Source: Planctomycetaceae bacterium (GTDB lineage: Bacteria; Planctomycetota; Planctomycetia; Pirellulales; Thermoguttaceae). From it: a DNA stretch of 6,102 nucleotides. The notes under the pieces were generated by a model. It was not told the DNA's origin. It did no database searches and saw nothing but the letters and a program-made list of their open reading frames with translations. The position numbers and the translations under genes are program-made. The stretch is from assembly GCA_031267635.1 (NCBI GenBank), contig JAIRYX010000202.1, positions 1 to 6,102 on the forward strand, written 5' to 3'. Below, in pieces: positions 1 through 5,631 of this stretch (positions are counted from its first letter, which is position 1; the number at the start of each line of letters is the position of its first letter).

Positions 1-121
1 AACAACCTCAGTAGCAAAATGGTTTTTCTCAAAACGACAAACCTCATTACCTCATTGTTCCTTGTTTTAATGTGGTAATGAGGTTGTCGTTGAGGTGGAT
101 TCATTGGCTACTGAGGTTGTT
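1..121. repeat. Long imperfect palindrome with repeated ACCTCA/TGAGGT words
   Basis: The outer arms, aacaacctcagtagc (1-15) and gctactgaggttgtt (107-121), are perfect 15-base reverse complements. An inner stem pairs cgacaaacctcattacc (35-51) with ggtaatgaggttgtcg (74-89), with a single extra A in the left arm. It is extended by ctc-aa (28-34) against ttgag (90-94) with a small bulge. The loop is about 22 bases (52-73). The word ACCTCA occurs at 5, 41 and 49, and its complement TGAGGT at 79, 91, 112 and 145. The structure could be a palindromic intergenic element, a non-autonomous mobile element or a structured RNA. No protein gene is associated with it inside the window. Confidence 0.8.
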
Positions 122-163
122 TTGTTAAGAAAATTAGGTGGAAATGAGGTTTTAATTAGAAAT

Positions 164-200
164 CCTCCCTTTGTGCGCCTTCGTCGCCTTGGTGGTAAAA
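164..200. repeat. Degenerate CTTYGT-type intergenic repeat
   Basis: The stretch is made of loosely repeated units: tttgtgcgcc, then ttcgtcgcc, then ttggtgg, followed by an A-rich run. It resembles short dispersed runs of the cttcgtgcc/ttggtgg type that I associate with intergenic DNA of several environmental phyla. That association is from memory and could not be checked. It encodes nothing recognisable and sits between the two long palindromes. Confidence 0.35.
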
Positions 201-202
201 AA

Positions 203-218
203 AATAAGGGAATAAGGG
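203..218. repeat. Perfect 8-bp tandem duplication
   Basis: The word aataaggg occurs twice back to back (203-210 and 211-218). It lies just left of the hairpin that begins at 223. It could be a chance or slippage duplication, or a relic of an insertion duplication, but nothing remains between the copies. Confidence 0.6.
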
Positions 219-222
219 CTGC

Positions 223-300
223 AATGGTAAAGTTTTTCGGATAACTCTACAGTTGCCAAGTGCGGATTTATTTGGCTTGGGCAACTGAATAGTTACCATT
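223..300. repeat. Second long imperfect hairpin
   Basis: The terminal arms aatggtaa (223-230) and ttaccatt (293-300) are exact reverse complements. Inside them, aactctacagttgcc (243-257) pairs with ggcaactgaatagtt (280-294) with two mismatches, and ccaag (256-260) pairs with cttgg (276-280) around a loop of about 15 bases. The left arm carries an unpaired insert of 12 bases (231-242). A run of five T (299-303) follows on the plus strand, so a terminator for a plus-strand transcript entering from the left is an alternative. The nested outer arms fit a palindromic repeat element better. Confidence 0.7.
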
Positions 301-320
301 TTTCATAAAAAAAGAACGTT

Positions 321-398
321 AGGGACTTGAGGGACATGATATATTCCTCACACTGGAAATTTCGGTTTTTAAACAATGTTTATCGTTGATCATGTCCC
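321..398. repeat. AGGGACWTG direct repeat with distal inverted copy
   Basis: Two adjacent nine-base units, agggacttg (321-329) and agggacatg (330-338), differ at one base. The right part, gggacatgat (331-340), has a perfect reverse complement, atcatgtccc, at 389-398 across a 48-base spacer. The spacer contains a small palindrome, aaacaatgttt (371-381). The right arm lies about 30 bases beyond the peptidase stop codon, so it could form a 3' stem in the peptidase mRNA. The long loop and absence of a T-run argue against a standard intrinsic terminator. Confidence 0.6.
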
Positions 399-429
399 CA
401 AAGCCGCTTGTCCTGATCGCTTTCTAATC

Positions 430-3282
430 TTAATCTTTTAACTCTGTGAGAGTTGCTCCCGCGTAATAGACGCCGTTAAACAGGAAATGAAATTCGCCGT
501 GCGGTTGTCCGCGGAATGTAATTTCAGGACCGAACAGAAACGTTTTGCCTTTGCCGACAGACGCTTCGACAATTGCCGTCGTACCGTTAAGATAATGCTG
601 CCCCCATGCCCAACCGCTTCGTAACGGTTCTGCGTTGGGAAACCATGCAACAGCGTTTACATTCTTTATCTTTGCGTCGGGCAGCAAACGGAAGACCGGG
701 CTGTTCCGGTAAAGAATATCGAGGTCTTCTGTGATGCCGTAGCTGATGGGAAGCGTGTTATCCACTTTCACTTGCAGCACCGAACCGGGAATGTAAAACT
801 TGTCCGAAGAGAATCTCTTTTCAGAACCGTTTGGCGTAAGTTCCGTCAGCGCATCCGCAATCGGCAAATCAAGATACTTGCCAAAACCGGTCGCAGAATT
901 TCCTATCGCCAGCACAACGCCGCCTTCTTCGGCAAACCGACGTATCTGCGGCGCGGTTTTTTCCAAAGTGACGTTTCCGATTTGTTTCTTATACTCTTCG
1001 GGAACATTTTCCGGCACGTTCGGTTCACGTCCCGTAAATTGAATTTCTCCTCTTCCGTTGCCTTGCGGAAATGCGCCCGGCGGAAGAATCAGTACATCGT
1101 ATTTACTTTTCAGATTGCCGGCGTCCAAATCCGACGCATAGACAACCTCGAAAGAAGGAAATGGAAACGCTTGTTCAAATAGCCAACGAATCCAACCCGA
1201 ATCCATTGAACCGCCGTAACGATCCCACAACGCGACCCGAACAGGACGCAGTTTGAAAACATTGCCTTGAGGTTTGGAGGAAACCGCGTCGAAACTCAAT
1301 CCTACTTCGCTCGTCAGTTTTTTCAAATTATCGAAAGTCGAAGATTTAGCGGGGATGTAAATCGTACCAACCGGATAATTTTTATTGTTCGCGGCAAACG
1401 GCAAAGTCAGCCAATAAACTTCTTCCCCTGTTGCAAGCAAGCGTGTCGTACCGACAAACGAATCTTTGACCTGATGACTGAGCAAATAGCCGACCGGTTT
1501 TTCGGTTTCTGTAATCTTTCCTACCGGCGGTTTGAGCAATCCTTGTATTTTTTCAAACGGGCCGTCGAAATCGTCTAAAATGCGATCAAATGTCACTCCC
1601 ATTTGAAACGCCAGCGTATAACCGGCAACGTCGTAAGGCGCTTTTGGCGGACCGTCTGGATATTGCAAATCGTTCGGATGATCTTGCGGCTCGAACATAT
1701 CGCGCAAATGCGGACGGAATGCCTGCGCCGCTTTTACAATATAAGAACCTGCCGGATACGTTTTTCCCGCAACTTGAAACTCCTTGGCGGCGACATGCAC
1801 ATCCACGCCGGCTTTCAGAATCGCGTTGATAAATTTTGTAGCGGTCAGGAAATCTGCCTGATCGGAAGGAACAATATAGCCGCGAGGATCGCGAGTTTCG
1901 GGCGTATGTAATTTTTCCCAAAATTCAACCGGAATACCGCCTCGACCTCGACCGAGAAAATCCAAGGGTTGTTGCGTTTGAGATTCCTCGCCGCCAATTC
2001 TTCTATTCCGTTGCTGTTCTTCCTGATATTTCGCATAGTTCGCTTCCAGCTCCGCGATTCGTTTGGGCGTGAGAGTCCAATGATCCTGACTGCCTCGTTC
2101 AATAGAATTTTTTCCCGCCTGATAAATGCGATACAAAAAATCTTCCCGCAATTTCGCGGCGAGATCAAGAATCGCACGTTCTCCGGTAATAATGTAGTCG
2201 ATGCTCTGGCGGAAATGCCATTCTTGTTTGGGACCGATCGGATAAGGTTGGTCTCCGTTAGGAAGTAACTTTGACGAAATCAACGGAATAGTAATGGGAG
2301 CCGGGTTGCCGATAATTTCCGACAAAAGCCCGATCTGATTATGAAACCCCGTTGTTGTTCGGTCGCCGCCGTTAAACCATGTGGAATATGACGCCGCGTT
2401 TCGCAAAACCGCGCCCGGTTTTCCTTCGGCGATAAAGCGGTGATGAACGGCGGAACCGACAAGGTCAATGCCGATGAAAACCAACGGATCGGTGTTATAG
2501 TTAAACGGATCACGAAATGGCGCCATAAAAAGCACCGCTCCGGCGGGACCGCTTTGATGTTGATTCCACATGATTTGCGGAATCCACTCAATATACATTT
2601 GCCGATTGATGGCTTCCGTTTCAAGCTGATTGGCAATATACGAATCTCGATTGTTGTCGTGTCCGACATATTTTTGATAAAGCCGCGGAATCCGCAAGTT
2701 GCGTTTTTTCGGATCGCTTTCTTTCATGTACCAATTGGATACGAGATCAAAACCGTCGGGATTTGCCGGAACCAAAAGCAAAATCACGTTATCAAGGATG
2801 CGCAGCGTTTCTTCATCGTTACGGCTGACAAGATCGTATGCCTCGATGAAAAGCGACTGTGCGTTCACTGTTTCTGTAGCGTGCAATCCGCCGTCAATCC
2901 AGACGACCGCTTTACCTTCGGCGGCAAGTTTTTTTGCTTCGTCATCCGTCAAACCTTCCGCCTTCGCGAGCTTCACGGAAATTTCCTGATAACGTTTCAA
3001 ATTTTTATGGTTTTCCGGCGACGTGATAATCGCGATCTTTATCGTCCGTCCTTCCGGCGTCGTTCCGATATCAACGAGTTTGATACGGTCGGACGCTTTT
3101 TCCAATTGAGTCCAATACTCAATGAGTTGCGTGTAGTTGGCGAGGAAATAATCGTCTCCAACCGTGTATTCGCCGAATTTCGGTTCGGGAATATTGTCGG
3201 AAAACGCTGTGTTTCCGGCAACAAAAATAAACGTCAGCAGTAACGCCGACATGATGTGTTTTAACAAATTGTGTTTCATCAT
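430..3282 (-). CDS. Exported M14-family zinc carboxypeptidase-like protein with C-terminal GATase-like domain
   Basis: Predicted secreted or periplasmic zinc metallopeptidase of about 950 aa. Numbering starts at the ATG at 3282-3280, chosen because AAAGGAAAG lies just upstream; an in-frame ATG at 3312 would add ten residues before the signal peptide. A signal peptide (basic start, hydrophobic 10-24, cleavage near Ser28) leads into the M14 domain (about 42-380). Zinc ligands are visible as H134-x-x-E137 and H242, followed by the NPDG signature (174-177), the substrate-binding Asn-Arg pair (211-212) and the catalytic Glu322 in SEIIG. A Gln/Arg/Gly-rich linker lies near 420-455. The C-terminal part (about 680-950) resembles the class I glutamine amidotransferase fold. 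At the usual nucleophile elbow, however, it reads AIGNSA with Asn795 instead of Cys, so that domain is probably not an amidotransferase. Family assignment is firm; substrate (peptide or cell-wall fragment) is unknown. It appears monocistronic, separated by 336 bases from the upstream gene. Confidence 0.93.
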   Translation of the reverse strand: MMKHNLLKHIMSALLLTFIFVAGNTAFSDNIPEPKFGEYTVGDDYFLANYTQLIEYWTQLEKASDRIKLVDIGTTPEGRTIKIAIITSPENHKNLKRYQEISVKLAKAEGLTDDEAKKLAAEGKAVVWIDGGLHATETVNAQSLFIEAYDLVSRNDEETLRILDNVILLLVPANPDGFDLVSNWYMKESDPKKRNLRIPRLYQKYVGHDNNRDSYIANQLETEAINRQMYIEWIPQIMWNQHQSGPAGAVLFMAPFRDPFNYNTDPLVFIGIDLVGSAVHHRFIAEGKPGAVLRNAASYSTWFNGGDRTTTGFHNQIGLLSEIIGNPAPITIPLISSKLLPNGDQPYPIGPKQEWHFRQSIDYIITGERAILDLAAKLREDFLYRIYQAGKNSIERGSQDHWTLTPKRIAELEANYAKYQEEQQRNRRIGGEESQTQQPLDFLGRGRGGIPVEFWEKLHTPETRDPRGYIVPSDQADFLTATKFINAILKAGVDVHVAAKEFQVAGKTYPAGSYIVKAAQAFRPHLRDMFEPQDHPNDLQYPDGPPKAPYDVAGYTLAFQMGVTFDRILDDFDGPFEKIQGLLKPPVGKITETEKPVGYLLSHQVKDSFVGTTRLLATGEEVYWLTLPFAANNKNYPVGTIYIPAKSSTFDNLKKLTSEVGLSFDAVSSKPQGNVFKLRPVRVALWDRYGGSMDSGWIRWLFEQAFPFPSFEVVYASDLDAGNLKSKYDVLILPPGAFPQGNGRGEIQFTGREPNVPENVPEEYKKQIGNVTLEKTAPQIRRFAEEGGVVLAIGNSATGFGKYLDLPIADALTELTPNGSEKRFSSDKFYIPGSVLQVKVDNTLPISYGITEDLDILYRNSPVFRLLPDAKIKNVNAVAWFPNAEPLRSGWAWGQHYLNGTTAIVEASVGKGKTFLFGPEITFRGQPHGEFHFLFNGVYYAGATLTELKD

Positions 3283-3618
3283 TTGTCTTTCCTTTAACTT
3301 GGAGTTGTTCATTTTAGTTTCAATCCGTTAAGATCGGACATTCCGTTTTTACGATGAGGGATGTTCGTCTTTGGGAATTGTTTCAAAAATTTTGAGGTTT
3401 GGGGGATCGATCACAAAGTTATTTCGGAAACTTAATGAACCGCCGATTCGCGGAATGTTTTGTCCTGAACCGGTTTTGATTATCAGAAGATTTCATCTCG
3501 ACATCTTCCTTGCGTAAAACAACGCGAAATCGTATTTTCAAGTATAAAAAGTATCACGCTCCTTATTTGTTAGGGTTCCAATCCTGTATGATAAATATGT
3601 CGTCTTTCATTTCAATCG
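3283..3618. other. Spacer without a convincing gene
   Basis: This stretch separates the peptidase from the upstream four-gene group and should hold the peptidase promoter, but I see no clear -35/-10 pair on the minus strand. Small symmetric elements are present: ccgc/gcgg around 3440-3453, the palindrome aaccggtt at 3468-3475, and cgga/tccg at 3335-3345 followed by T5 on the plus strand. None is strong enough to call a terminator. A minus-strand micro-frame (3419-3496, 25 codons, ATG with AAGGA ten bases upstream) encodes a very basic peptide without recognisable features. A 15-codon frame starts at 3610. Both are probably chance. Confidence 0.5.
3287..3295 (-). promoter_or_regulatory. Shine-Dalgarno site deciding the peptidase start
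   Basis: On the minus strand AAAGGAAAG ends four bases before the ATG at 3282-3280, placing the AGGA core at a normal distance from the paired ATGATG. The alternative ATG at 3312 has no purine-rich site before it and would put ten polar residues ahead of the signal peptide. This supports the shorter protein. Whether the first or second of the two adjacent ATG codons is used cannot be decided. Confidence 0.7.
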
Positions 3619-3903
3619 TTATTGATAATGTTTTTGATTTGACGAAATAATATATTGTAATTTCGAATAGTCGCCGTCCGCTACATATTCTAATTTTTCT
3701 CGCTGTCTTTGCCGTAACTCTTTTTCAGTGTATTTTTTTTCCTTTGAAGTATCAAACCCGTATAATTTCGCAATATAACGATAACAAGCAGCAGAACCTT
3801 CTTGAGACAGTTTGTCAGAAGTTTGTTCAATTTCTGTTGCCAATATTGACGGCATTTGGCAAAATACAATGAAAAGAAATAATTTTTTAAAACGTTTTTT
3901 CAT
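3619..3903 (-). CDS. Small secreted protein, probable truncated relative of the neighbouring Ig-like protein
   Basis: A 94-aa protein of unknown function. The ATG at 3903 is preferred over the one at 3933 because it begins four bases after the upstream stop codon (3910-3908) and opens directly with a signal peptide: Lys/Arg-rich residues 1-7, hydrophobic 8-20, likely cleavage after Ala22. The ribosome site is weak (AAAGAA-like purines inside the end of the upstream gene), so translational coupling is likely. The mature part is polar, with a Lys/Glu/Arg/Gln-rich helix near 53-71. Its end, GDYSKL (77-82) plus a short beta-like stretch, matches GNYSKL (59-64) that opens the Ig-like domain of the upstream gene. 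The frame stops after Gln94, just where the domain would start, and the DNA beyond shows no clear continuation in any frame. It is either a remnant of a larger paralogue or a genuine short protein that kept only the shared junction motif. Confidence 0.6.
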   Translation of the reverse strand: MKKRFKKLFLFIVFCQMPSILATEIEQTSDKLSQEGSAACYRYIAKLYGFDTSKEKKYTEKELRQRQREKLEYVADGDYSKLQYIISSNQKHYQ

Positions 3904-3907
3904 TTTG

Positions 3908-4798
3908 TTATTCTTTTTCTTTGATAGCTTCAAGTTTATTTTGTTTCTCTTTCTCTTCTTCCGCCCGTAAACGATAATAAGTATGCGGTGAAATATCTAT
4001 GATTTCGTTTGCTGTGTCGGGGTTATAAAAAATGTTTTTCGGTTCTTCTTTTTGCTCAAAGACTTCTTCGCCGCGCGGCGGATTGACAAATTCCGTCAGT
4101 TCGATGGCTTTTTCTTTTTTAATGGGATCGTTTTGTTGATTTTTGGGTAACGGCGTATCTAAAACCCGAAACGTCAGTGTGTTCGACTGCAACGGTGGAT
4201 CATATTTTTGGTAGTGCATAAAATCAATTTGAAAACAAGTTAATCGGTATTCGCCGGGCTGTATTAAATGAAAATAGTCACTCAACCGAAATTTTGTAAG
4301 AGATGTCTCCGTTTCTTCACCGGGTTTTAACTTGTAATAGTGATAGCGATAATAGTCATTGGGAACACCTCGAAAAGCACCATATTTGTTGTGTTTTTCC
4401 CAATCCTCAAATTGTTCTTTTCCCCAAGAAGTCAGTAAAACTTTTTCATTATTTGAATTAAAAAAACTCCAAAGGAATAAAAAACGATCTGAACGAGTAT
4501 ATGTGTCTAAGTAAACAACATCTTCCGAGTCATTCCTTACCCCAAAACGAATATAAACAGATTCTCCTTTATCATACTCCTTTTTATCAGAACGAACAAT
4601 TAGTTTTAGTTTGGAATAATTACCATGCGCCAAAATACGTCCGTATAACCTATGACCACGATTTTCCTTATAATCATGTCCCTCTTCATCGTACTTATAA
4701 CCATTTTCAGTCGTTTCAATTTGGGCATAAGCAGGACATAGATTCACGCATAGTATGATCAAAATTGATGTAAAAATGTAAAAACGAAATATTTCCAT
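3908..4798 (-). CDS. Secreted protein with Ig-like beta-sandwich domain and charged C-terminal tail
   Basis: A 296-aa protein with no name I recognise. The ATG at 4798 is chosen over the one at 4849 because the latter would overlap the upstream gene and precede the signal peptide by 17 residues. From 4798 the protein starts with a classic signal peptide (hydrophobic 8-23, AYA cleavage after residue 25). Residues about 59-212 look like one Ig-like beta-sandwich: GNYSKL, KGESVYIRFGVRN, VLLTSW, KLKPGEET, QPGEYRLT and a final strand LTFRVLD. Alternating strands with a PGE turn and a late PGEY turn recall BsuPI-type and related Ig-like domains, but only the fold type is inferred. Residues 213-296 form a Pro- then Lys/Glu-rich tail ending in a probable helix or coiled coil. 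It is a paralogue of the partial gene at 5632-6102 and likely shares a transcript with both flanking genes. Local GC is low (15 of 60 bases at 4441-4500). Confidence 0.82.
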   Translation of the reverse strand: MEIFRFYIFTSILIILCVNLCPAYAQIETTENGYKYDEEGHDYKENRGHRLYGRILAHGNYSKLKLIVRSDKKEYDKGESVYIRFGVRNDSEDVVYLDTYTRSDRFLFLWSFFNSNNEKVLLTSWGKEQFEDWEKHNKYGAFRGVPNDYYRYHYYKLKPGEETETSLTKFRLSDYFHLIQPGEYRLTCFQIDFMHYQKYDPPLQSNTLTFRVLDTPLPKNQQNDPIKKEKAIELTEFVNPPRGEEVFEQKEEPKNIFYNPDTANEIIDISPHTYYRLRAEEEKEKQNKLEAIKEKE

Positions 4799-4809
4799 AA
4801 TGTTATTTT

Positions 4810-4814
4810 TCCTT
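4810..4814 (-). promoter_or_regulatory. Ribosome site overlapping the upstream stop codon
   Basis: On the minus strand AAGGA overlaps the TAA stop of the gene at 4813-5571 and lies 11 bases before the ATG at 4798. The distance is slightly long, but this is the only purine-rich core nearby. Its overlap with the stop codon suggests coupled translation of the two genes and supports the 4798 start. Confidence 0.5.
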
Positions 4815-5571
4815 ATTGCCAACCACATTGAGTAATATTTTTGCTCCATTCAGGAAGTTCTGTCGTTGCGATACTAATCGGATTTAATGGAATTGTATCC
4901 GGTGCCGTATTCGTACTATTCTCAAATTTCCACTTTGGAGAGGGTAGAGGAATCGTGGAATCATAAACCACAGAAGGATTCCACCCCCAATTGATAACAC
5001 TTAAAGTGACCCATCTTGTATCTGTTCCATCAGGGCGATATATCAAATAAGTTTTATAACGTTCATTAAAAATATATTTATCAATAAATAAGGTTTGTTG
5101 AGAATTGTTAGGATCCTCTACTACATGTTTAAGTACTATACCCGGTGAATCATTACTTACTAGTGTCGTTTGTACTGATACTGAATAATCGTTTTGTATA
5201 AGAGGATTATTACCATAAGGAAATGTTGTATCTAATACAAAATCTGTTAAAGAATTTGTTCCATATTTTAATAGCTGATTTTCAATTCCAGTCAGCGGAT
5301 TTTTTTCATAAATAACTCTTTCTCCTGCAAACAATTGATTATATGTTATTTCTCCAGCACCAAATAAGGGCGGGGCAACTGATGCTGTCCATGTGATACC
5401 AGATGATTGGGTTCCATTTACTATTCCCCCCGATAGAAAAAGCGAACCGGCAACCGCTCTGATAATCGACGCGGAAACAGGGAGTCGTTCTTCGAGTGAT
5501 TCAAAGAATATCCGAGTATTTCCTCTTTTTCTTTGATTGTTCCTTCGTTTTTTTATTTGTAAAGTTGGCAC
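4813..5571 (-). CDS. Exported protein with LEPR-x-LL-like planctomycete leader and Trp-rich C-terminus
   Basis: A 252-aa protein of unknown function. It starts at GTG (5571-5569), supported by AAAGGA seven bases upstream. The N-terminus is strongly basic (residues 7-20), followed by FESLEERLPVSAS (23-35) and a short apolar stretch (36-50). This order matches the LEPR-x-LL leader known from planctomycete surface and exported proteins, with Glu for Pro and Pro for Leu, so export is inferred. The remainder is Asn/Thr/Ser-rich and beta-like, without a dockerin, repeats or anchor that I can see. The last 80 residues hold six Trp (187, 195, 197, 214, 242, 251), including WVTLSVINWGWNP, and look like a compact module. 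LEPR-x-LL proteins are often much longer, so this one is short for the class. The leader is GC-rich (33 of 60 bases at 5441-5500) whereas the body is AT-rich (13 of 60 at 5221-5280), suggesting a mosaic gene. Ig-like genes lie on both sides, 60 and 14 bases away. Confidence 0.8.
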   Translation of the reverse strand: MPTLQIKKRRNNQRKRGNTRIFFESLEERLPVSASIIRAVAGSLFLSGGIVNGTQSSGITWTASVAPPLFGAGEITYNQLFAGERVIYEKNPLTGIENQLLKYGTNSLTDFVLDTTFPYGNNPLIQNDYSVSVQTTLVSNDSPGIVLKHVVEDPNNSQQTLFIDKYIFNERYKTYLIYRPDGTDTRWVTLSVINWGWNPSVVYDSTIPLPSPKWKFENSTNTAPDTIPLNPISIATTELPEWSKNITQCGWQ

Positions 5572-5578
5572 GGAAATT

Positions 5579-5584
5579 TCCTTT
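5579..5584 (-). promoter_or_regulatory. Shine-Dalgarno site supporting a GTG start
   Basis: On the minus strand AAAGGA is followed by seven bases and then GTG at 5571-5569. No ATG in this frame lies between this site and the LEPR-like leader. The site therefore fixes the start of the 252-aa protein at the GTG. Confidence 0.75.
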
Positions 5585-5631
5585 GGTGTTTTTGATGAAA
5601 AGTTTGGCGTTTTGTTTGCCGTCTGTTGTCT

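Larger units (their letters stand above)
1..429. other. Repeat-rich intergenic region without a gene
   Basis: No open frame of gene-like length or character was found on either strand before the peptidase stop codon at 430-432. The region is instead filled by at least five distinct repeat structures, listed separately (1-121, 164-200, 203-218, 223-300, 321-398). Seen from the peptidase gene this is its 3' flank. There is no clean GC-rich stem followed by a T-run on the minus strand, so I do not call an intrinsic terminator for the peptidase here. The left edge is cut by the window, so the first palindrome may extend further. Confidence 0.7.

Noticed and set aside
1..300. Integron attC sites as an explanation of the two palindromes
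   Set aside because: The arm ends do not show the RYYYAAC and GTTRRRY boxes in the required arrangement. The intervening DNA holds no gene cassette and no integrase is visible.
1..429. CRISPR array
   Set aside because: The repeated ACCTCA/TGAGGT words are short, irregularly spaced and in both orientations, with no constant-length spacers.
2440..3243. Plus-strand open frame of 267 codons
   Set aside because: It lies fully antisense to the M14 domain with its intact active-site motifs. Its translation has no recognisable domain and no ribosome site was seen before it.
3335..3350. Intrinsic terminator (cgga/tccg stem followed by T5, plus strand)
   Set aside because: The stem has only four base pairs and there is no plus-strand gene upstream for it to terminate.
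4501..4758. Plus-strand frame of 85 codons
   Set aside because: It is antisense to the signal peptide and first part of the Ig-like protein at 3908-4798, has no similarity to anything recognised, and has no supporting start context.
3908..4849. Longer start for the Ig-like protein at 4849
   Set aside because: It would overlap the upstream gene by 37 bases and put 17 polar residues before an otherwise typical signal peptide. The ATG at 4798 has a ribosome site and a clean leader.
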